NCBI RefSeq assembly: GCF_000321225.1
Contig: NW_004450458.1
Span: 2,606,174-2,670,173 of the forward strand
Direction of reading: 5' to 3'
Source: Odobenus rosmarus divergens
Lineage: Eukaryota > Chordata > Mammalia > Carnivora > Odobenidae
DNA: 64,000 bases
Positions 36,371 to 49,139 of this stretch are shown piece after piece (the stretch's first letter is position 1; each line of letters begins with the position of its first letter). The notes beneath the pieces were generated by a model. It ran no database searches. It was given only the letters and a program-made list of their open reading frames with translations, and had not been told where the DNA came from. Position numbers and translations under genes: made by a program.

Positions 36371-39300
36371 CAACGGTGAATATTTGTTGACTGAGATAAT
36401 GAATTAATGAGGAATGAATGAAGAGGATGATTCTCCCCTTACAAACATGAGACCACACATATTTTGAAGGATATATACTTCATAAACCTACAATAGAGCT
36501 ATCTCTGGAAATGGGGATGGAGGGGTTCTTGACTACTTCCCATTATGTCTATATTTTTTATTTTCTGAATTTCTTTTTCCTTTTCCTAAAATTATTTTCC
36601 CTTCTCCATTTTATTTCTTTTTTATTTTATATTGTATTTCTCTTTTCCTCTATTTATATATATATATAATTTATATAAGTTTGTATACAAATTATATATA
36701 TATAATTTCAAACCAAAGCCATTTGAATTTCAATTAGTCTTAAACAGAATGCTGAATATGCAAGTGTTTGTAGAAAGCCCACAAAAGCTTTTTCCATACA
36801 TATAAAAACTTTAGTGTCATATACCTCATCTAAAATGTTCAACAAGTCCTCTAAAGAATATGTGAACAGATTTCACATGAATTTTGGCAAGCATAAGTTG
36901 TTCAGACCTTTACCTGAAGCATTCTAATGTACTTACACCAGTAGATAAGCAGTTTTATCAATAAGCACATTGACTATGATATCTGTAAAGTCATGCTGCT
37001 AAACTCATTTGTAATTTTTAGAGTTAGAAAGAAGCAATCATATTTGATTCTTTTTAATTTACATATATATATATTTTTTTCTTTTGGAGCTAGTTTAAGT
37101 TATAGACTCCATCCTTTTCATGACCCTTAAAATACTATGTTAGCTAAATGTTCACACTTGTCCTTTTTAGCTTTAAAAGAAATGTCACATCCTAGGTTTC
37201 TGTAAATGACCCACATTCAGATGTGAACCAAACATAATAGCTTCTGCCATTCACCAAGCAATGAATTACTTCAAATGTAGGACACAGGGCAGAGGACTTT
37301 GTAAATTACTTTGTTTCATTGGCCGTCATCAGAACCTGTGGCATAATATGTGACCTATTTCTATAAACAATAATGCCCTCGGCTTTGCAGACAGGTGGAA
37401 TACAGTTTCTCTTTTAATTACATTTTGAAGAAATAATTTAAAAATGTAAAATTTTCAGACACTTTGAATGGTTGTATTGTTAAAAGAAATCCAAATCTGT
37501 AACCATCATCAGGTAATGATATAGAATATCATAAAATATTAGCTTTTTATTAAATAGCAACTCGTCTATACAAATGCAAAAATAATATAATGAACTTGAA
37601 TAGTCTTCTCCTAATTTCACTAATTATTAAAATATTTCCATTTTGGTTTTCTCTTTCTCTTCTCTCCTCTAATATGTTTAGTATCTTCAATTTTATATAA
37701 ATCAATCTGATCTTTATACACACATATGCAAAATGGCAGACAATGCATGAAAATACATGCACGTCTGTGTGTGTGTGTGTGTGTTATTTCTGACCCATTT
37801 GAGAATAACAAACTTTCATAACTTAATATGATCACGGAAAGTTTAAAGTTAATATTTCATTGACTGGCTCCAGTTTGTCTACACAGAGAAAATAGTCTGT
37901 TGCTCTCTCTCATCAATGTCTTACCAATGCCCAGTTTATTTATGAAATAATTGTTTTAATTTTTTAATAAATAAATATGCTTAATATAAATATTTTATAA
38001 ATAAGTTTAATTATGAAATTTATTGAAACTGTTTGAGATCGTATGTTTTTATAGAAATTTTCTTAACATTTAGTTGGACTCTAACTTTCTAAAGAGAACC
38101 AGAAGTTCTCTTCTGAAGTGAAGTTCAATAGCTATGCACTAACTTTGATCAGTATGGACTGCCTAACTCCCTGAAAAGACAAAATGACTCACTTTTGGTA
38201 AATGTTATATTGCTTAACTGATTACATAATCAAATGAATTACATAATTATCAACACTCAATTTATGTTTAAATTTTTACACATATAACCATAGACTATTT
38301 TCTCCTTTTTTTGTGTGTAAACTGGCTCTATAGGGCTGCAAAATATGCTAAAAACTAGTAACGATTGGTAAGTTGACTCATTTACAACCCATCATAAAGC
38401 TGTTCATTGGAAAATGCCACTCAACATGGCAAGAAAAAAATGTAAATGTAAAACTAAAGTGCAGTTAATCTTTGTACAGCTTTCCATATTCCAATATGCC
38501 CTTTAGTTCTTTGTTGAAGCATTTGTATACCATCCTGTAGATCTGGGCTTGGGTGTTTACATAATTATTCTTTCACACAAAATGAAGGAGATATAAAGAG
38601 GAGACAGACATTTTCCAGGCAAAAGGAACAGAAGCTAGAAGAAACAGGACTGTGATTCCTAATTAATTCAAAGTTAATTGCATTGTTGCTAATCCTGCAC
38701 TTAAAATCTTCATATAGAAAATGTTTATGGCAGCAAATTGACAGTAATTTAACTACATTAAATCTTACTACCATTAAAAGAAAGAAAGATGGATGTTATA
38801 TTAAACAAGCTTAAGAGAATGGTAAAGACTAGTTCTTGTTTAACAAGACAACTAGCAAATCATTCAAATGGCCGACCTAGAATCTCAAAGCACAGTAAGA
38901 GTAGTAGTTGAATTTCAAGATGGTACCAAGCCATATGGCCTGTCTTGAGTCATCAGTGACACTGGCTGGCAGTTTTCCTTTTATTTCCATTCTGTGATGA
39001 GTGCAAAATTGTTAGGGGGAAAAAAAGACACACAGATCTTATTTGGCAAGTAGAATCAAAAAAATCTATTTTACTATTTTGGAAGAAGTAAGATAAAGGT
39101 CCTTAAATGAAGATATGTGTTGTATTGATTATTTTCACTGAAGAGTCAGATGGTGGAATGAAGTGAACTTTGGTGTTAGCTCTGAGTTTAAATTCTGTCT
39201 CTGTTACTTATAAACAGCAAGACTAATTTTTTTTTATTTTAGTGCATCAATATGTAAAAGACAGGATTAAAGCAAGGCTAGATAACACAATGGATGTGAA

Positions 39301-39905
39301 AGACCACCATTTTAATGGGAACTCAATACATTTTAGTTTTAATTATCTACTCTATTTAAAGCAAAATATAATTATCCTGATCATTGAAATTAAATACTTA
39401 CAATTCCCCATTTTGTATAGAAAGGCACTTCCACGTAATGCTCAACTATCTTGGTACTCCAATTCATAACTTGGGCATTTTGTAATAACTTTTCAAAGGG
39501 GTAGTTTATTGATACTGTGATGCATTAGGGTTCTTGACTATAAGTTTCCTTTAACAAATCCCTCACATTTGAATTTATGTGCTATTCATAATACAAATTA
39601 ATGGCTAAATATTTCTTAATTTTCTACCTTCTATTACTTAGACATCAAAAATCAGAAATAATAGGCTTATAGGAGATAATTGCAAAAAAAAACCCAGATT
39701 ATTCTTTCATTATGATGTTTAGTGGAGGATAGCATTGAATTATTTCTGGACTATAAGTCGAATAATTTCTGAAAGACAAATGAGAACAATGAACTACAAT
39801 AGAATACATAGACATTGATAAAAGAAACAAATTATTTAACATTTTTGGGGGACAAAAAGTAAACAATATTTGGGCAACAAAAATAACAGACAGTTTTGTT
39901 CTTAG
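36371..39905. other. Intronic stretch, mostly unrecognised
   Basis: AT-rich with (TA)n near 36655-36700 and a GT tract at 37765-37784. Possible old L1 3' debris lies at 36430-36610. I see no exon. Confidence 0.4.
37765..37784. repeat. (GT)n microsatellite
   Basis: About ten GT units. Confidence 0.9.
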
Positions 39906-40065
39906 ATTGCACAATGATTCTTGGATATTAGATGCATTTCAGCGCATCCATACTGAAGAAACCAAGTTTTTCATACCATATGATTTGGAGATTTCCAATC
40001 AGGAGCTCAGTTACATAGTGAAAAGGTCTGAGCAATGGAGAGGAATCCATGGTGAAAGGAAGAAG
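39906..40065 (+). CDS. Internal exon D of the membrane protein gene
   Basis: The acceptor ttgttcttag ends at 39905 and the donor gtgagt starts at 40066. The first base completes the Arg codon begun in exon C; 53 open codons follow and the exon ends in phase 0. The product is polar and soluble in character, starting LHNDSWILDAFQRIHTEE, with acidic and basic residues evenly mixed, and closing SEQWRGIHGERKK. It has no hydrophobic helix, so it should lie on one side of the membrane, following the helix encoded by exon C. No known catalytic motif is visible. The continuation should begin in phase 0 in a downstream exon, which I could not find in the remaining 24 kb. Coding status is well supported; family assignment is not (OFCC1 possible). 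Confidence 0.87.
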
Positions 40066-40363
40066 GTGAGTTGGTTTGAAGTAGATTTCGTTTTTTGACT
40101 GCACAAGAGAAACTCATTCTGTTAGCGTATCAGTAAATGGGTACATTTTCTCACATTGTTCTTGAAGCCATTTTTTATTGTATTTGACTGCTATCGCTAT
40201 ACAAATCTTGCAACTTGACTGTATATTGATTATTTTTTATTAGTTGAAATGAGGAAACATGGCCAGGTGGTTCTTAGAGTGTAGCACTGTTATTTTCTTA
40301 TGGAAATATTTATTGATACCTACTGTATATATATTGAGCAAAATTGCGCAAGGGTTGTGAAGA

Positions 40364-40609
40364 ATATAAAAGAAGCTAGTGGAGCACCTGGGTGGCTCAG
40401 TCAGTTAAGCATCTGACTTGATTTTGACTCAGGTCATGATCTCAGGGTCGTGAGATGGAGCCCCGTGTTGGGCTCCACGCTTAGCTGGGAGTCTGCTTGA
40501 GATTCTCTGCCTCTCCTTCTCCCTCTGCCCCTTCTCCTGCTCTCTCTCTCTCTTTCTCTCTCAAATAAATAAATAAATCTTTAAGAGAAAAAAATAAAAG
40601 AAGCTAGTG
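40364..40609 (+). mobile_element. CanSINE with target duplication
   Basis: Forward copy, body about 40382-40592. It carries an older-type middle ('tgactcaggtcatgatctca', 'gggagtctgcttgagattct'). Flanked by ataaaagaagctagtg on both sides. It lies about 300 bases after exon D. Confidence 0.95.
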
Positions 40610-40734
40610 ACTTACTTCCCACATGTGACATGATTGCTGGCTTCAATGTCATCTTGGGAGGACAGGAGGAAGAGAATATTATTTCTCACAAAGATCCAAA
40701 ACTCAGAGTTTTTCTAGACTTTTCTTTGTCTCCT

Positions 40735-41545
40735 AGAAATTTATTTTTTGTTTTATCATCCAGTTAGTTCTATTGACTTTACTTTCTTAATATCTACTCT
40801 TCTCTCTTCCATTTGCTACTGCACATCTATGACCTCAACACCCGACTTCTGAACAACAGCAACACTCTGCTAACTGCTCTGCCTACCTACAGTCTCACAC
40901 TGCAGTTACCACGTCATCACACCGTCCATGAACTCATTCTTTAGACTATTTCTACAGTGTAGATCTGACCCTCCATTTCCCTGTCATTTACTCTTCCCTT
41001 TGCCTGAAGAGTAAAAGCCAAAATTCAGACTGATGCGTTTTTGCCATTTGATGGGATTCTTGTCAACCTCTCTAGTGATGCCTCCTGTATCTGCATTCCG
41101 CCTCTCCCTTCTTAGCCTTCCTCTTGCCAAATACTTCCCATATAAGTAGGCCATATAAAAATAAGCAGAGTTTGCTAAATATGATATATTGTTTTACATT
41201 ACCATCCCTTCCTCTCTGTTTGGAGGAGCATCCTCCCAGCTCCTCAGGTACCACGTGGCAAACTAATTCTTCATCCAGACTGACCTTGAGTGTTGCTTCG
41301 AGGGAGCCTGCCGAGAGAGGACCACCTCCTTTGTGTCGAAGCTGCTTGTTTTATCTGACCCTTCTAACACACAATCTGAGAATTACCTGTGTTTCCCTAT
41401 TCCTTTTTAGACTAAGATCTTGTGTAATAAATGAGTGGCTTCTCCATCTTTGAGTTATTGGTGTTTAATAGTGTCTGAGGATCATAGTACATTTTTGCTG
41501 TCTATTCATTCAGTACATAAATGAATGCAAGCATGAATGATTAAA
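40735..41545 (+). repeat. L2
   Basis: 'ttttatcatccagttagttc', 'ccctttgcctgaagagtaaa', 'aaattcagactgatgcgttt' and a terminal 'acataaatgaatgcaagcat' region follow forward L2 order. Diverged; the interior may contain gaps. Confidence 0.6.
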
Positions 41546-42899
41546 TAATTGAACATATTTAATTCGCCCATATAATGAACATATAATCTACCTCATTCCA
41601 TTCTCTACCTGATAGAAACCTAAACATTAGCTTTAAAAAAAAAAATCCCACATGGGTTTACTATTAATATATGCAATATGTCTTGAATTCTGTTAATTTG
41701 ATAGGTAAATATAACATTGCACCAGACATTTCTGCAATCATTGTCCCTGACTTGAAGTAAAGCACATTTTACTCTGTGATATATTCATCCTGGTTTCTTC
41801 TTCAAAAATCCTTGATAACAGCATAATTTTTAAAAGGCCCAAATTGTCTAAATCATCCTAAAAAATTAAGCAAAGAGCACTTCCTCTGCAGGATAATGTC
41901 AAAGTGACTGGGGTAGGTAGAGCGTATTTATCTTATTATTAAGCTTCACAACATGGAAGTTTAGGAATTTGGAAGCAATCCAAAGTTGAGTACCAAAATG
42001 ATCTGAGTTGAACAATAGTACCTAACGAGAGAATACAGAGGAAAATAGAGAATTATTTTATTGTTTATGACTGTTTATTTTGTCTAGGAAAGTCAGAGAG
42101 AGTGAGAGATAGGAGAAGATGGGGCAGGGAGGGGGCTGGGAATAAAAAAGGGAAGAAAAAAATGAATGTTTAGGTGCTAGAGGGAAAATTAAAGGACATT
42201 ATGAAATTCTTTAATTCTTTAAAATTAATATTTATTCCCTCCTTTATAAAATGGTTTAGCTGGCCCATGATGGACAAGAGTAGAACTCAGGAAAGACCTC
42301 AAACCTTGAGTGTTCATAATTCTGACAGTGTATACACATTTAAATGGATCAAAGAAATGACAATTGGATTAAATGTAATTAAAGTAAATAATTTAATCAA
42401 AGGCATCTGTGTCCTAAGTAAAATATTTTGGCTTAGATTCTTTTGGGCCATTAACAGACATTAATATATCTAGATAAACTGCTGCTGTCTCTTCCCCAAT
42501 ATGCATAGACTCAGCATCCGTCAGTGAGGAGACTCACAGAGATGTTTATGCAAATCATTTGAAAATCTGGAGAGCACCTGTTATTCCTCATTGTTGGGGT
42601 TATGTTTATTAAGCATACAGAAACATTCCTAAACTTAAATGAATAGACATACATATTTTATTTGTTATGTCTCTTCATGACCTGGCATTTATACCATATA
42701 CTTCCTCTTACTTATGATTAATTGTCTAATGTTTTTCTTAACCTGTTTCATATTTGCTTGCTTAGTTTATTTCAATAGGGGAACAAGGTAATCCTGGTGA
42801 ATAATTGAAGTACTAATTTCAGGATACAATGCCAGTTTAATTTAGAACACTCATCTATAATCTAAAATGCTAAATTAAGAGTGGAACAGACACTTTAAT

Positions 42900-43760
42900 A
42901 TAAAAGTATTTCAAGTAAGTAGTCTAGAATTTTTGTACTTTAAAAATTTGATCTAGATCTTTGCCATAGTATTAGCTATTAAGCACATGCTTCTCGTTTT
43001 TATGCTCTGGATTAAAAATTGCCACATAAATGGACACTTTATAATATACTTAATTTCCTTGTATTAAATTGATAAATGCAAAAGCACAGAACACATTTAC
43101 AGCATGATGAGAATTTAGGATTATTGCATTTTGTAATTTTTATATTGTTCATATGTATAATTTGTCATTTGTGCAAAGACAGCCAGATGATAATTTCCAA
43201 GTATTTTAACCATTTTTTTTGAAAAGGAAAAGGTCACTTTCAGTAGTCAGAAAAGACATTATTCTATTAAACTAATTTGCCTACATGCAAATTTTGTCAT
43301 TTTTACCTCATTAACTATTTATCACGAGTAAAAATATATATATTCATGAAGGGGCAGCTCACAGCCTGATGGAACTGGAACTAATATTTTGCAACTCTAA
43401 TGATTTTTTGCATCCTTAATTAGATAGCATAAGGTTGATATGATTAGGTCAGGATGTAGTGTTTTTCATTAAAATACATTTTAGAAGCTGTATTCATAAT
43501 CTGCCCTTGCAATTAAATAATGAGCCTATGAATTTAATATTATCGACCCAATTATTATCCCATGCAAACGTATACCTTTAATAAATTTGTGCCGTAGGAC
43601 CTTCATTAGCAACAGAAGAAATGATATTTCTAGGTACATGGATTGAATGGCTATGGTTAAACTTATATAATGGTTTTAAACATATCAGGAAGCAAAGCTT
43701 CAATACTTAGGAATTTAATTCCAAAATGTGCCTTACTATTCGTTGAAGACTAATTTACAT
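42900..43760. other. AT-rich repeat-poor block
   Basis: No repeat family is recognised in this block, and it contains many TAAT/ATTA cores and octamer-like motifs (for example ttaattaga, atgcaaat and gcaattaaataatgag). It could be conserved non-coding DNA, which only an alignment would show. Confidence 0.25.
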
Positions 43761-44399
43761 TGTAATTCTTTTCTTAAAGAAACTACCACTTTAAAAGGGG
43801 CCATTGAAGCTCATAAAAATAGCAGAAATTTAGGCAGAGAGGAAGGGTTGGAGAAAGTCATGCCTCTTAGGACAGTGGACAGTTAAGTTAAAGATCCATT
43901 CAAGCAGCGTAATTGGAAGGCGTAAAAACTAAAATGTCTATTTCTTGAGTGTCTCTATTATCTGGGAACTCCCAGATGCAATTAATGAAGATTATCATTT
44001 TTGTTGTTTTATGTTAGAATAGTTTTTATTAAGAGATGGCTATACGATGGAATTATGTGAGGGACTCTAGAAGGAGCTACCCATCTCTTGTCATGAATGT
44101 GTGCGGGGAAACACAAGCACAGGTAGACACATACCCTGTTTTCTCTTCTTTGTAGAGGTATTGCTGTTTATCTACTACTCTTGTGCCCCTGGATAGCAAC
44201 TGTAACCATTCTCTGAGTTCTTTAGTTGTTGGAATTCTGTTCTGAAGGTTATATACAATCCATAATTCTTAATAAAATGAGATGATTAAGAAAAGCTGAG
44301 TTTCCATTTAGTAATGAATTATATAGGGAGGTAAACCCTATGCATTGTTACTGACACAGCCAACTGTAGGCAGTCTGTCATGGAGTGACTATACTGTTT

Positions 44400-44765
44400 T
44401 CCTAGAAATACTACTCATTTTTACTGGGGGAATATGGTCAGGGAGGCAGAAAAGCTTCGGTGAGGATCTTGAGTGGCAAGGCAGTAGCAAATACGTACAT
44501 GGAAGCCTGTTGATGGGGACTTGGGACAGAGACATTCGATAGAATTTTCCATGCCAAAGGAGACAGTGAGTAGAGGTATAGTGACAGGAGATGCCAAGGC
44601 AAGTTTGAAAACTGATAGCAATTTGTTTGGGCTGGAACAAAGGACAGAGGGTGGAAGCAAGTGAGGAGTTTAGAAACTGGCAATATGCACAATAGTGGGG
44701 GTTTTATATTTATCATAGGCAACGGGAAGCCATTGAAAGCTTTAGTAAAAAGAGGTAACTCATTC
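44400..44765 (+). repeat. Ancient interspersed repeat, subfamily not named
   Basis: 'gtggaagcaagtgaggagtt' and 'gggaagccattgaaagcttt' then 'agtaaaaagaggtaactcat' match the old repeat also seen near 27690-28200. Overlapping minus-strand open frames of 79-94 codons at 44389-44722 are probably by-products. Confidence 0.5.
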
Positions 44766-44801
44766 TGTTAAGGATTTGGGTTGCCTTAGCATTGAATTCT
44801 A

Positions 44802-45211
44802 TAAATTGCTTATTTTATTTTACTTTTAAAAAAGATCTTATTTAATTATTTGTGAGAGAGAGAGAAAGAACATGAGTAGAGGGGAGGGGCAGAAGCAGAC
44901 TCCCTGCTGAGTAGGAAGCCTGATGGCAGGAACCTGGGATCCCAGGACCCTGGGATCATGACCCAAGCCAAAGGCAGACACTTAACTGACCACCAAGGCA
45001 CCCCTAAATTGTTTATTTTATTTTATTTTATTTTTAAAGATTTTATTTATTTATTCATGAGAGAGAGAGAGAGAGGCAGAGAGAGAAGCAGGCTCCCAAG
45101 GAGCAGGGAGCCCGATGCAGGACTCGATCCCAGGACCCTGGGATCATGACCTTAGCTAAAGGCAGACGCTTAACCATCTGAGCCACCCAGGCACCCTAAA
45201 TTGTTTATTTT
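44802..45211 (-). mobile_element. Two CanSINEs stacked at one target site
   Basis: Two minus-strand copies (about 44828-45004 and 45028-45196) lie head to tail. The target sequence appears three times: taaattgcttatttta at 44802, taaattgtttatttta at 45005 and 45197. The bodies differ (the first has a degenerate head, 'caccaaggcacccc'), so this looks like two insertions at one site and not a recent duplication. Confidence 0.92.
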
Positions 45212-47595
45212 AAAGTTCTAATGTTTTAATACACTTCGTCTAATACATAGTTCATTTTTCCATCAATTATTCAATCAATTCAATCCCATGATCACTTATA
45301 GATTGTGCTTTACATGTCATCAAGTATTCATCATCCTGATCTGTGGTGGAGGGATAGGTTTTGCAAGCTTGATGGGGACTTGAAAGTAGGTGAAGATAAA
45401 TAACAAGCTAAATTGGACCTAGCCAAATCTGAAATTAGGAATGGAAGGTTGAAGCAAGTGGAAATGGATACCAGGAGTCAAACTGAATTCAAAATGGCAG
45501 GTGGGAGAATGGTGACTCCAACACAAAGAACCCTGGAATCCTGTCCATTCAAAGGGTAAACAGGCTGGTTTGATTATAGGAGGTGGGAAGGGGCCTAATT
45601 CAGGAAAAGCCCAGGCCCATTTTAACTCCTAACATCATGAGAACAAAAGGTGTGCACTCAAACCATCTACCTGTAACATTTCTTGTCCCCAATGTGGCTC
45701 CAGTGAATTTCATACTTTCAGGATTTGCCTGCTGAAGCTCCACTTCCAAAATGACTGAAAAGCTTTTTGCACTGAGTGTCGGGCCCAAGAATAAGTACCC
45801 ATAATAATAAATGAGCATCTTGGACATCAGATCAGAATCCTTAGTGAAAGAGACATTAAAATTAATGTAGGAATGTAAACAAACAGTTCTTTGACAGGAA
45901 GTTAGTAGACTAGGTACTAAAAACATACTTTGTTGCATTGAAAAAGAGCACTATTTTTTTTCTTTTAATTTAGTAAAAAACATATCTTAGGGACCTGGGT
46001 GAATACATCCTAAAAGTATGCCTAAATTATATTAAATATAAGGGTTTCTGCTCAGTAATCAAACACATATTGTGAACTCTATATCCAGTGTTATTTTCTT
46101 CTTGCATTGAACAAATTCCCAATTCTCCAGAAGCATGAAGACCCTTATCTTTTAAAGATTTTTATGTAAATATGGACTGTATTTAGAGCTACTAACGTTA
46201 CAGAAGTTCCAATTTTTGCACAATGAAAAGATTGATATTGATCCAACTAATTTGAAAATGCAAATCTTAGCTACAATTTTAAAAATACATATAAAAGAGG
46301 ATGATTTAAAAAGGTATGTGACCATTGGCATTTCTCTTTTGTCTTTCAAATCATGATGAGCACGGAGTGGAGGAAAATGTTCTATGTTGTCATAGTGGTT
46401 TTGTTTAATTGATACATATTTCTCCCTTGATCTTTTTTATCTCTGAACTTCTGGGATGTCTGTATATAACTGACTCAATACATTGTTAAACGTTTGAAAG
46501 GTCATTTGGCCTTGGAGAGATTGATCTTTTCTATAAAATGAAAATGATAGGTAACCACTACGGAAAGGAATAACTAGAAGCTTTCTGAAAATACCATAAA
46601 TGTTTGGGTTTTAAAGACTGACAAAGACTTATATTTTGCTAAGTACTTACCCCCTTGATTCTAAAATCATTTCTATTTGAAGTGAAGTGTAATCCATATG
46701 TTTTTGATTCATTAACACTTAATTTGTCAGCATCTCTTTACTGGAGTGCTATATACCAGCCTTTTCATCTTTTTTATAAGCTTATTTTCCTCAGACACAG
46801 GAAATCAAGTTTTTCTAAGAGTAAACAAACTTACACTCAAAGAGACATGAGAGAGTTTTGTTTGTAACAAAGCACCTATTAGCTTTGAACTACTTCTGTA
46901 CTTGGTATGCAAGTTTCTTCTTTAGCATTCCCTAAGAATCAGATATATTTGTAATTAACTGAGGCTTAATACACAGCTTTCTGTTTTATTATTTATTGAA
47001 TTTTCCTACTATCTTACTGTAATTTCTCTTCATGATAAAACAGCCGACTACTAACATATTAATGAGCAAGTCATTAATGATAGTTATTTAATTGCCATCT
47101 TATTATTTATTCTTATTAATAATGCAGAAGCTACTTCTCTTTTAATAATTATGTGGTAGGAAATAGAATTTCATGTAAAGCATTAAACAATGTTCTTTTT
47201 TTCCCCCCTTTGGAAGTCCAGTGTTCTTTACCGGGAAGAATGAAAGTCAGACTCCTTTCCATATCTGACTGTTACTTGAGAAATGCCAGTTCCTCAACAT
47301 CACTTGCAGTTTGTATAGGCTTCAGTGAGATGAAAATACAACTCTATTGAAATACTAGCTCCCCTATTACCCTTTGTCCCTTTTAGCTTATCTAATTTCT
47401 GTAGGGTGTTCTTTGGGCTTTTAACGGTCACAAAGCTTGAATAAATTAGAATTGCAAAAATGTCATCATAGTATTATTACCTGCTCATAGAAACCATTTG
47501 CTCATTGACTCTTAACACTCACGTTTTTGGTAGGTAGGTCAAAGAGAATTTTTTTTAAAAAAGGGCTTAGAATTTAAGTAACATTTTCTTAGGAA
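45212..47595. other. Non-coding stretch
   Basis: No gene is recognised. The 112-codon minus-strand frame at 45600-45938 has no family match by eye. 46960-47150 is AT-rich with dense TAAT motifs (for example tattaatgagcaagtcatta). Confidence 0.4.
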
Positions 47596-47599
47596 CAAA

Positions 47600-47762
47600 G
47601 GAAGAAAATAAATAGCTCTTACTGCGGGTCAGTCACTATGTCAAGCAGTTAATATGTTGGTTCATTTAATTCTCAAAGCAAATACATGGGGTGGGTATTA
47701 TTTCCATTTTACAGATGAGGAAGTGGGCTCAGAGAGATGAAATAACTTCACTCATCCATCTA
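47600..47762 (-). repeat. MIR
   Basis: Reversed MIR: 'ttcatttaattctcaaagca', 'gtattatttccattttacag', 'atgaggaagtgggctcagag'. Confidence 0.8.
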
Positions 47763-47954
47763 TTCACTTATTCGCCACTTTGTTATGGATCATCTAATAT
47801 GAAGTAGGCACTTCTTTTTTAGATGCACATGAAAGCAAAACAAAACAGTATCTCTTCCTTTACAGTACAGTGAAGAAGTTAAACAGTTGGGGCTATGTCA
47901 ATACAATAGATGGTGCTGGGCAGTATGATGGGTAGCTTGAAGGGAGATAGTATT

Positions 47955-48480
47955 GTTAAAAAACAAAATTCCACCACTTAAATTTCAAGATCTAATTGGC
48001 TTTATTAAGTGATTCAGGCATTAGGCAGCATCCCATCTAGCAAGGAGAGGGAGCTCAAGGAGTTGTACAAAGTGGAAGGTTTTTCTAGGAAGGAAGTGGG
48101 ACAACAAGTTAGCAAAAGAAAAGAAAGGATTGTTTCAGGCAAGGTCACTCTCCTTTAGGGGGAAAAGCTGAGGGTTTTATCATGCAGATTACCTCCTCTT
48201 CCTTTGGGGCAGTGGGAGAGATGGAGAGAGCCCATTTGACAGATTACCTCATTGGTGCTGCTGGAAAATTCTTGACTGACTGATTAAGACTACATTTCTG
48301 GGGGGAGTTTGGAACTGCAGTTAGGTTGGGTAATGAGCCCCATTTTGGTGACTTGGTCCAGGTGACTTCAGATGGGGCCCATGGTTTTCTTTTTGACAGT
48401 CTTAACCCATTTGAAAGGCCCATTGAAGATCTCACAAAGGAGATTATTGAGATAAGTATTTAAAATGAAAAGCAGTTCAA
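47955..48480 (-). mobile_element. Possible LTR remnant, reverse orientation
   Basis: 'acaaaattccaccacttaaa' and 'atctaattggctttattaag' open the block. Read on the minus strand this gives an AATAAA signal near the end of the element, as in an LTR R region. No internal genes are visible and the family is not named. Confidence 0.4.
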
Positions 48481-48539
48481 GGACAAATTGGGCACCAAAG
48501 AATAGGCTCTCCAAGCAGAGGATAAAATACCATTTAGAC

Positions 48540-48758
48540 AAACCAGAAGAGACTCTTAACTAAGAACAAACTGAGGGTTGCTGGAGGGGAGATGGGTGGA
48601 GGGATGGGGTAATTGGGTGATGGGTATTAAGGAGGGCACTTGATGTAATGAGCACTGGGTGTTATATGCAACTGATGAATTCACTGAATTCACTGAAACT
48701 AATAATTCCTTATATGTTAACTAAATTGAATTTAAATAAAAAAAATTTTAAATCTCAT
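48540..48758 (+). mobile_element. Carnivore L1 3' end, 5'-truncated
   Basis: 'gaagagactcttaactaaga', 'acaaactgagggttgctgga', 'gggcacttgatgtaatgagc', 'actgggtgttatatgcaact', then an A-rich tail (48738-48750). This is the lineage-typical L1 3' UTR. Confidence 0.93.
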
Positions 48759-48929
48759 GGTGTTTTGGAGAACAGAAAAGAATTTAGTATGGCTGGAACA
48801 TGACTAACGTAAGCATTAGGGAACGCTAAGTTTGGATAAGTAGGCAAGAAACAATACGTATTAGTATCTCACTTTCTGTGTGCATTGCAAAACCACAGTT
48901 CCCAGTAATTTAACATGAATCAGTACAAA

Positions 48930-49105
48930 AATGACCCATGGAAGACTGTAAAGTCAAAAGTTACAAAGACATACACAAAATTTCCACATGATTATATCTT
49001 CCTTTGATATAGGACTATGGAATAATTTATCTTGTTTTCTTTGTGCTTTTCTAAATTTCCTAATTTTCATGATGAACACATATTATTTTCATAATTCAGA
49101 AGAAG
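48930..49105 (+). repeat. Possible old L1 3' fragment
   Basis: 'ttgtgcttttctaaatttcc' and 'tttcatgatgaacacatatt' resemble old L1 3' UTR sequence. Weak. Confidence 0.4.
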
Positions 49106-49139
49106 ACCTCTAAAAGTGTTCTTTGAAAGGAAAAATTAC

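Larger units (their letters stand above)
25491..39905 (+). other. Intron C-D, about 14.4 kb
   Basis: GT at 25491; 'ttttgttcttag' ends at 39905. It holds several CanSINEs, an L1 with an inverted 5' part, MIR, L2 and microsatellites, listed separately. Between about 36350 and 39900 I recognise only simple repeats and possible old L1 debris. I see no further exon that fits the phases of C and D, which already join each other directly. Confidence 0.72.

Noticed and set aside
44389..44722. Three overlapping minus-strand frames of 79-94 codons
   Set aside because: They overlap an old interspersed repeat and each other; no domain is seen.
47153..47350. Candidate exon after a T/C-rich tract
   Set aside because: No matching donor and no phase fit with exon D.
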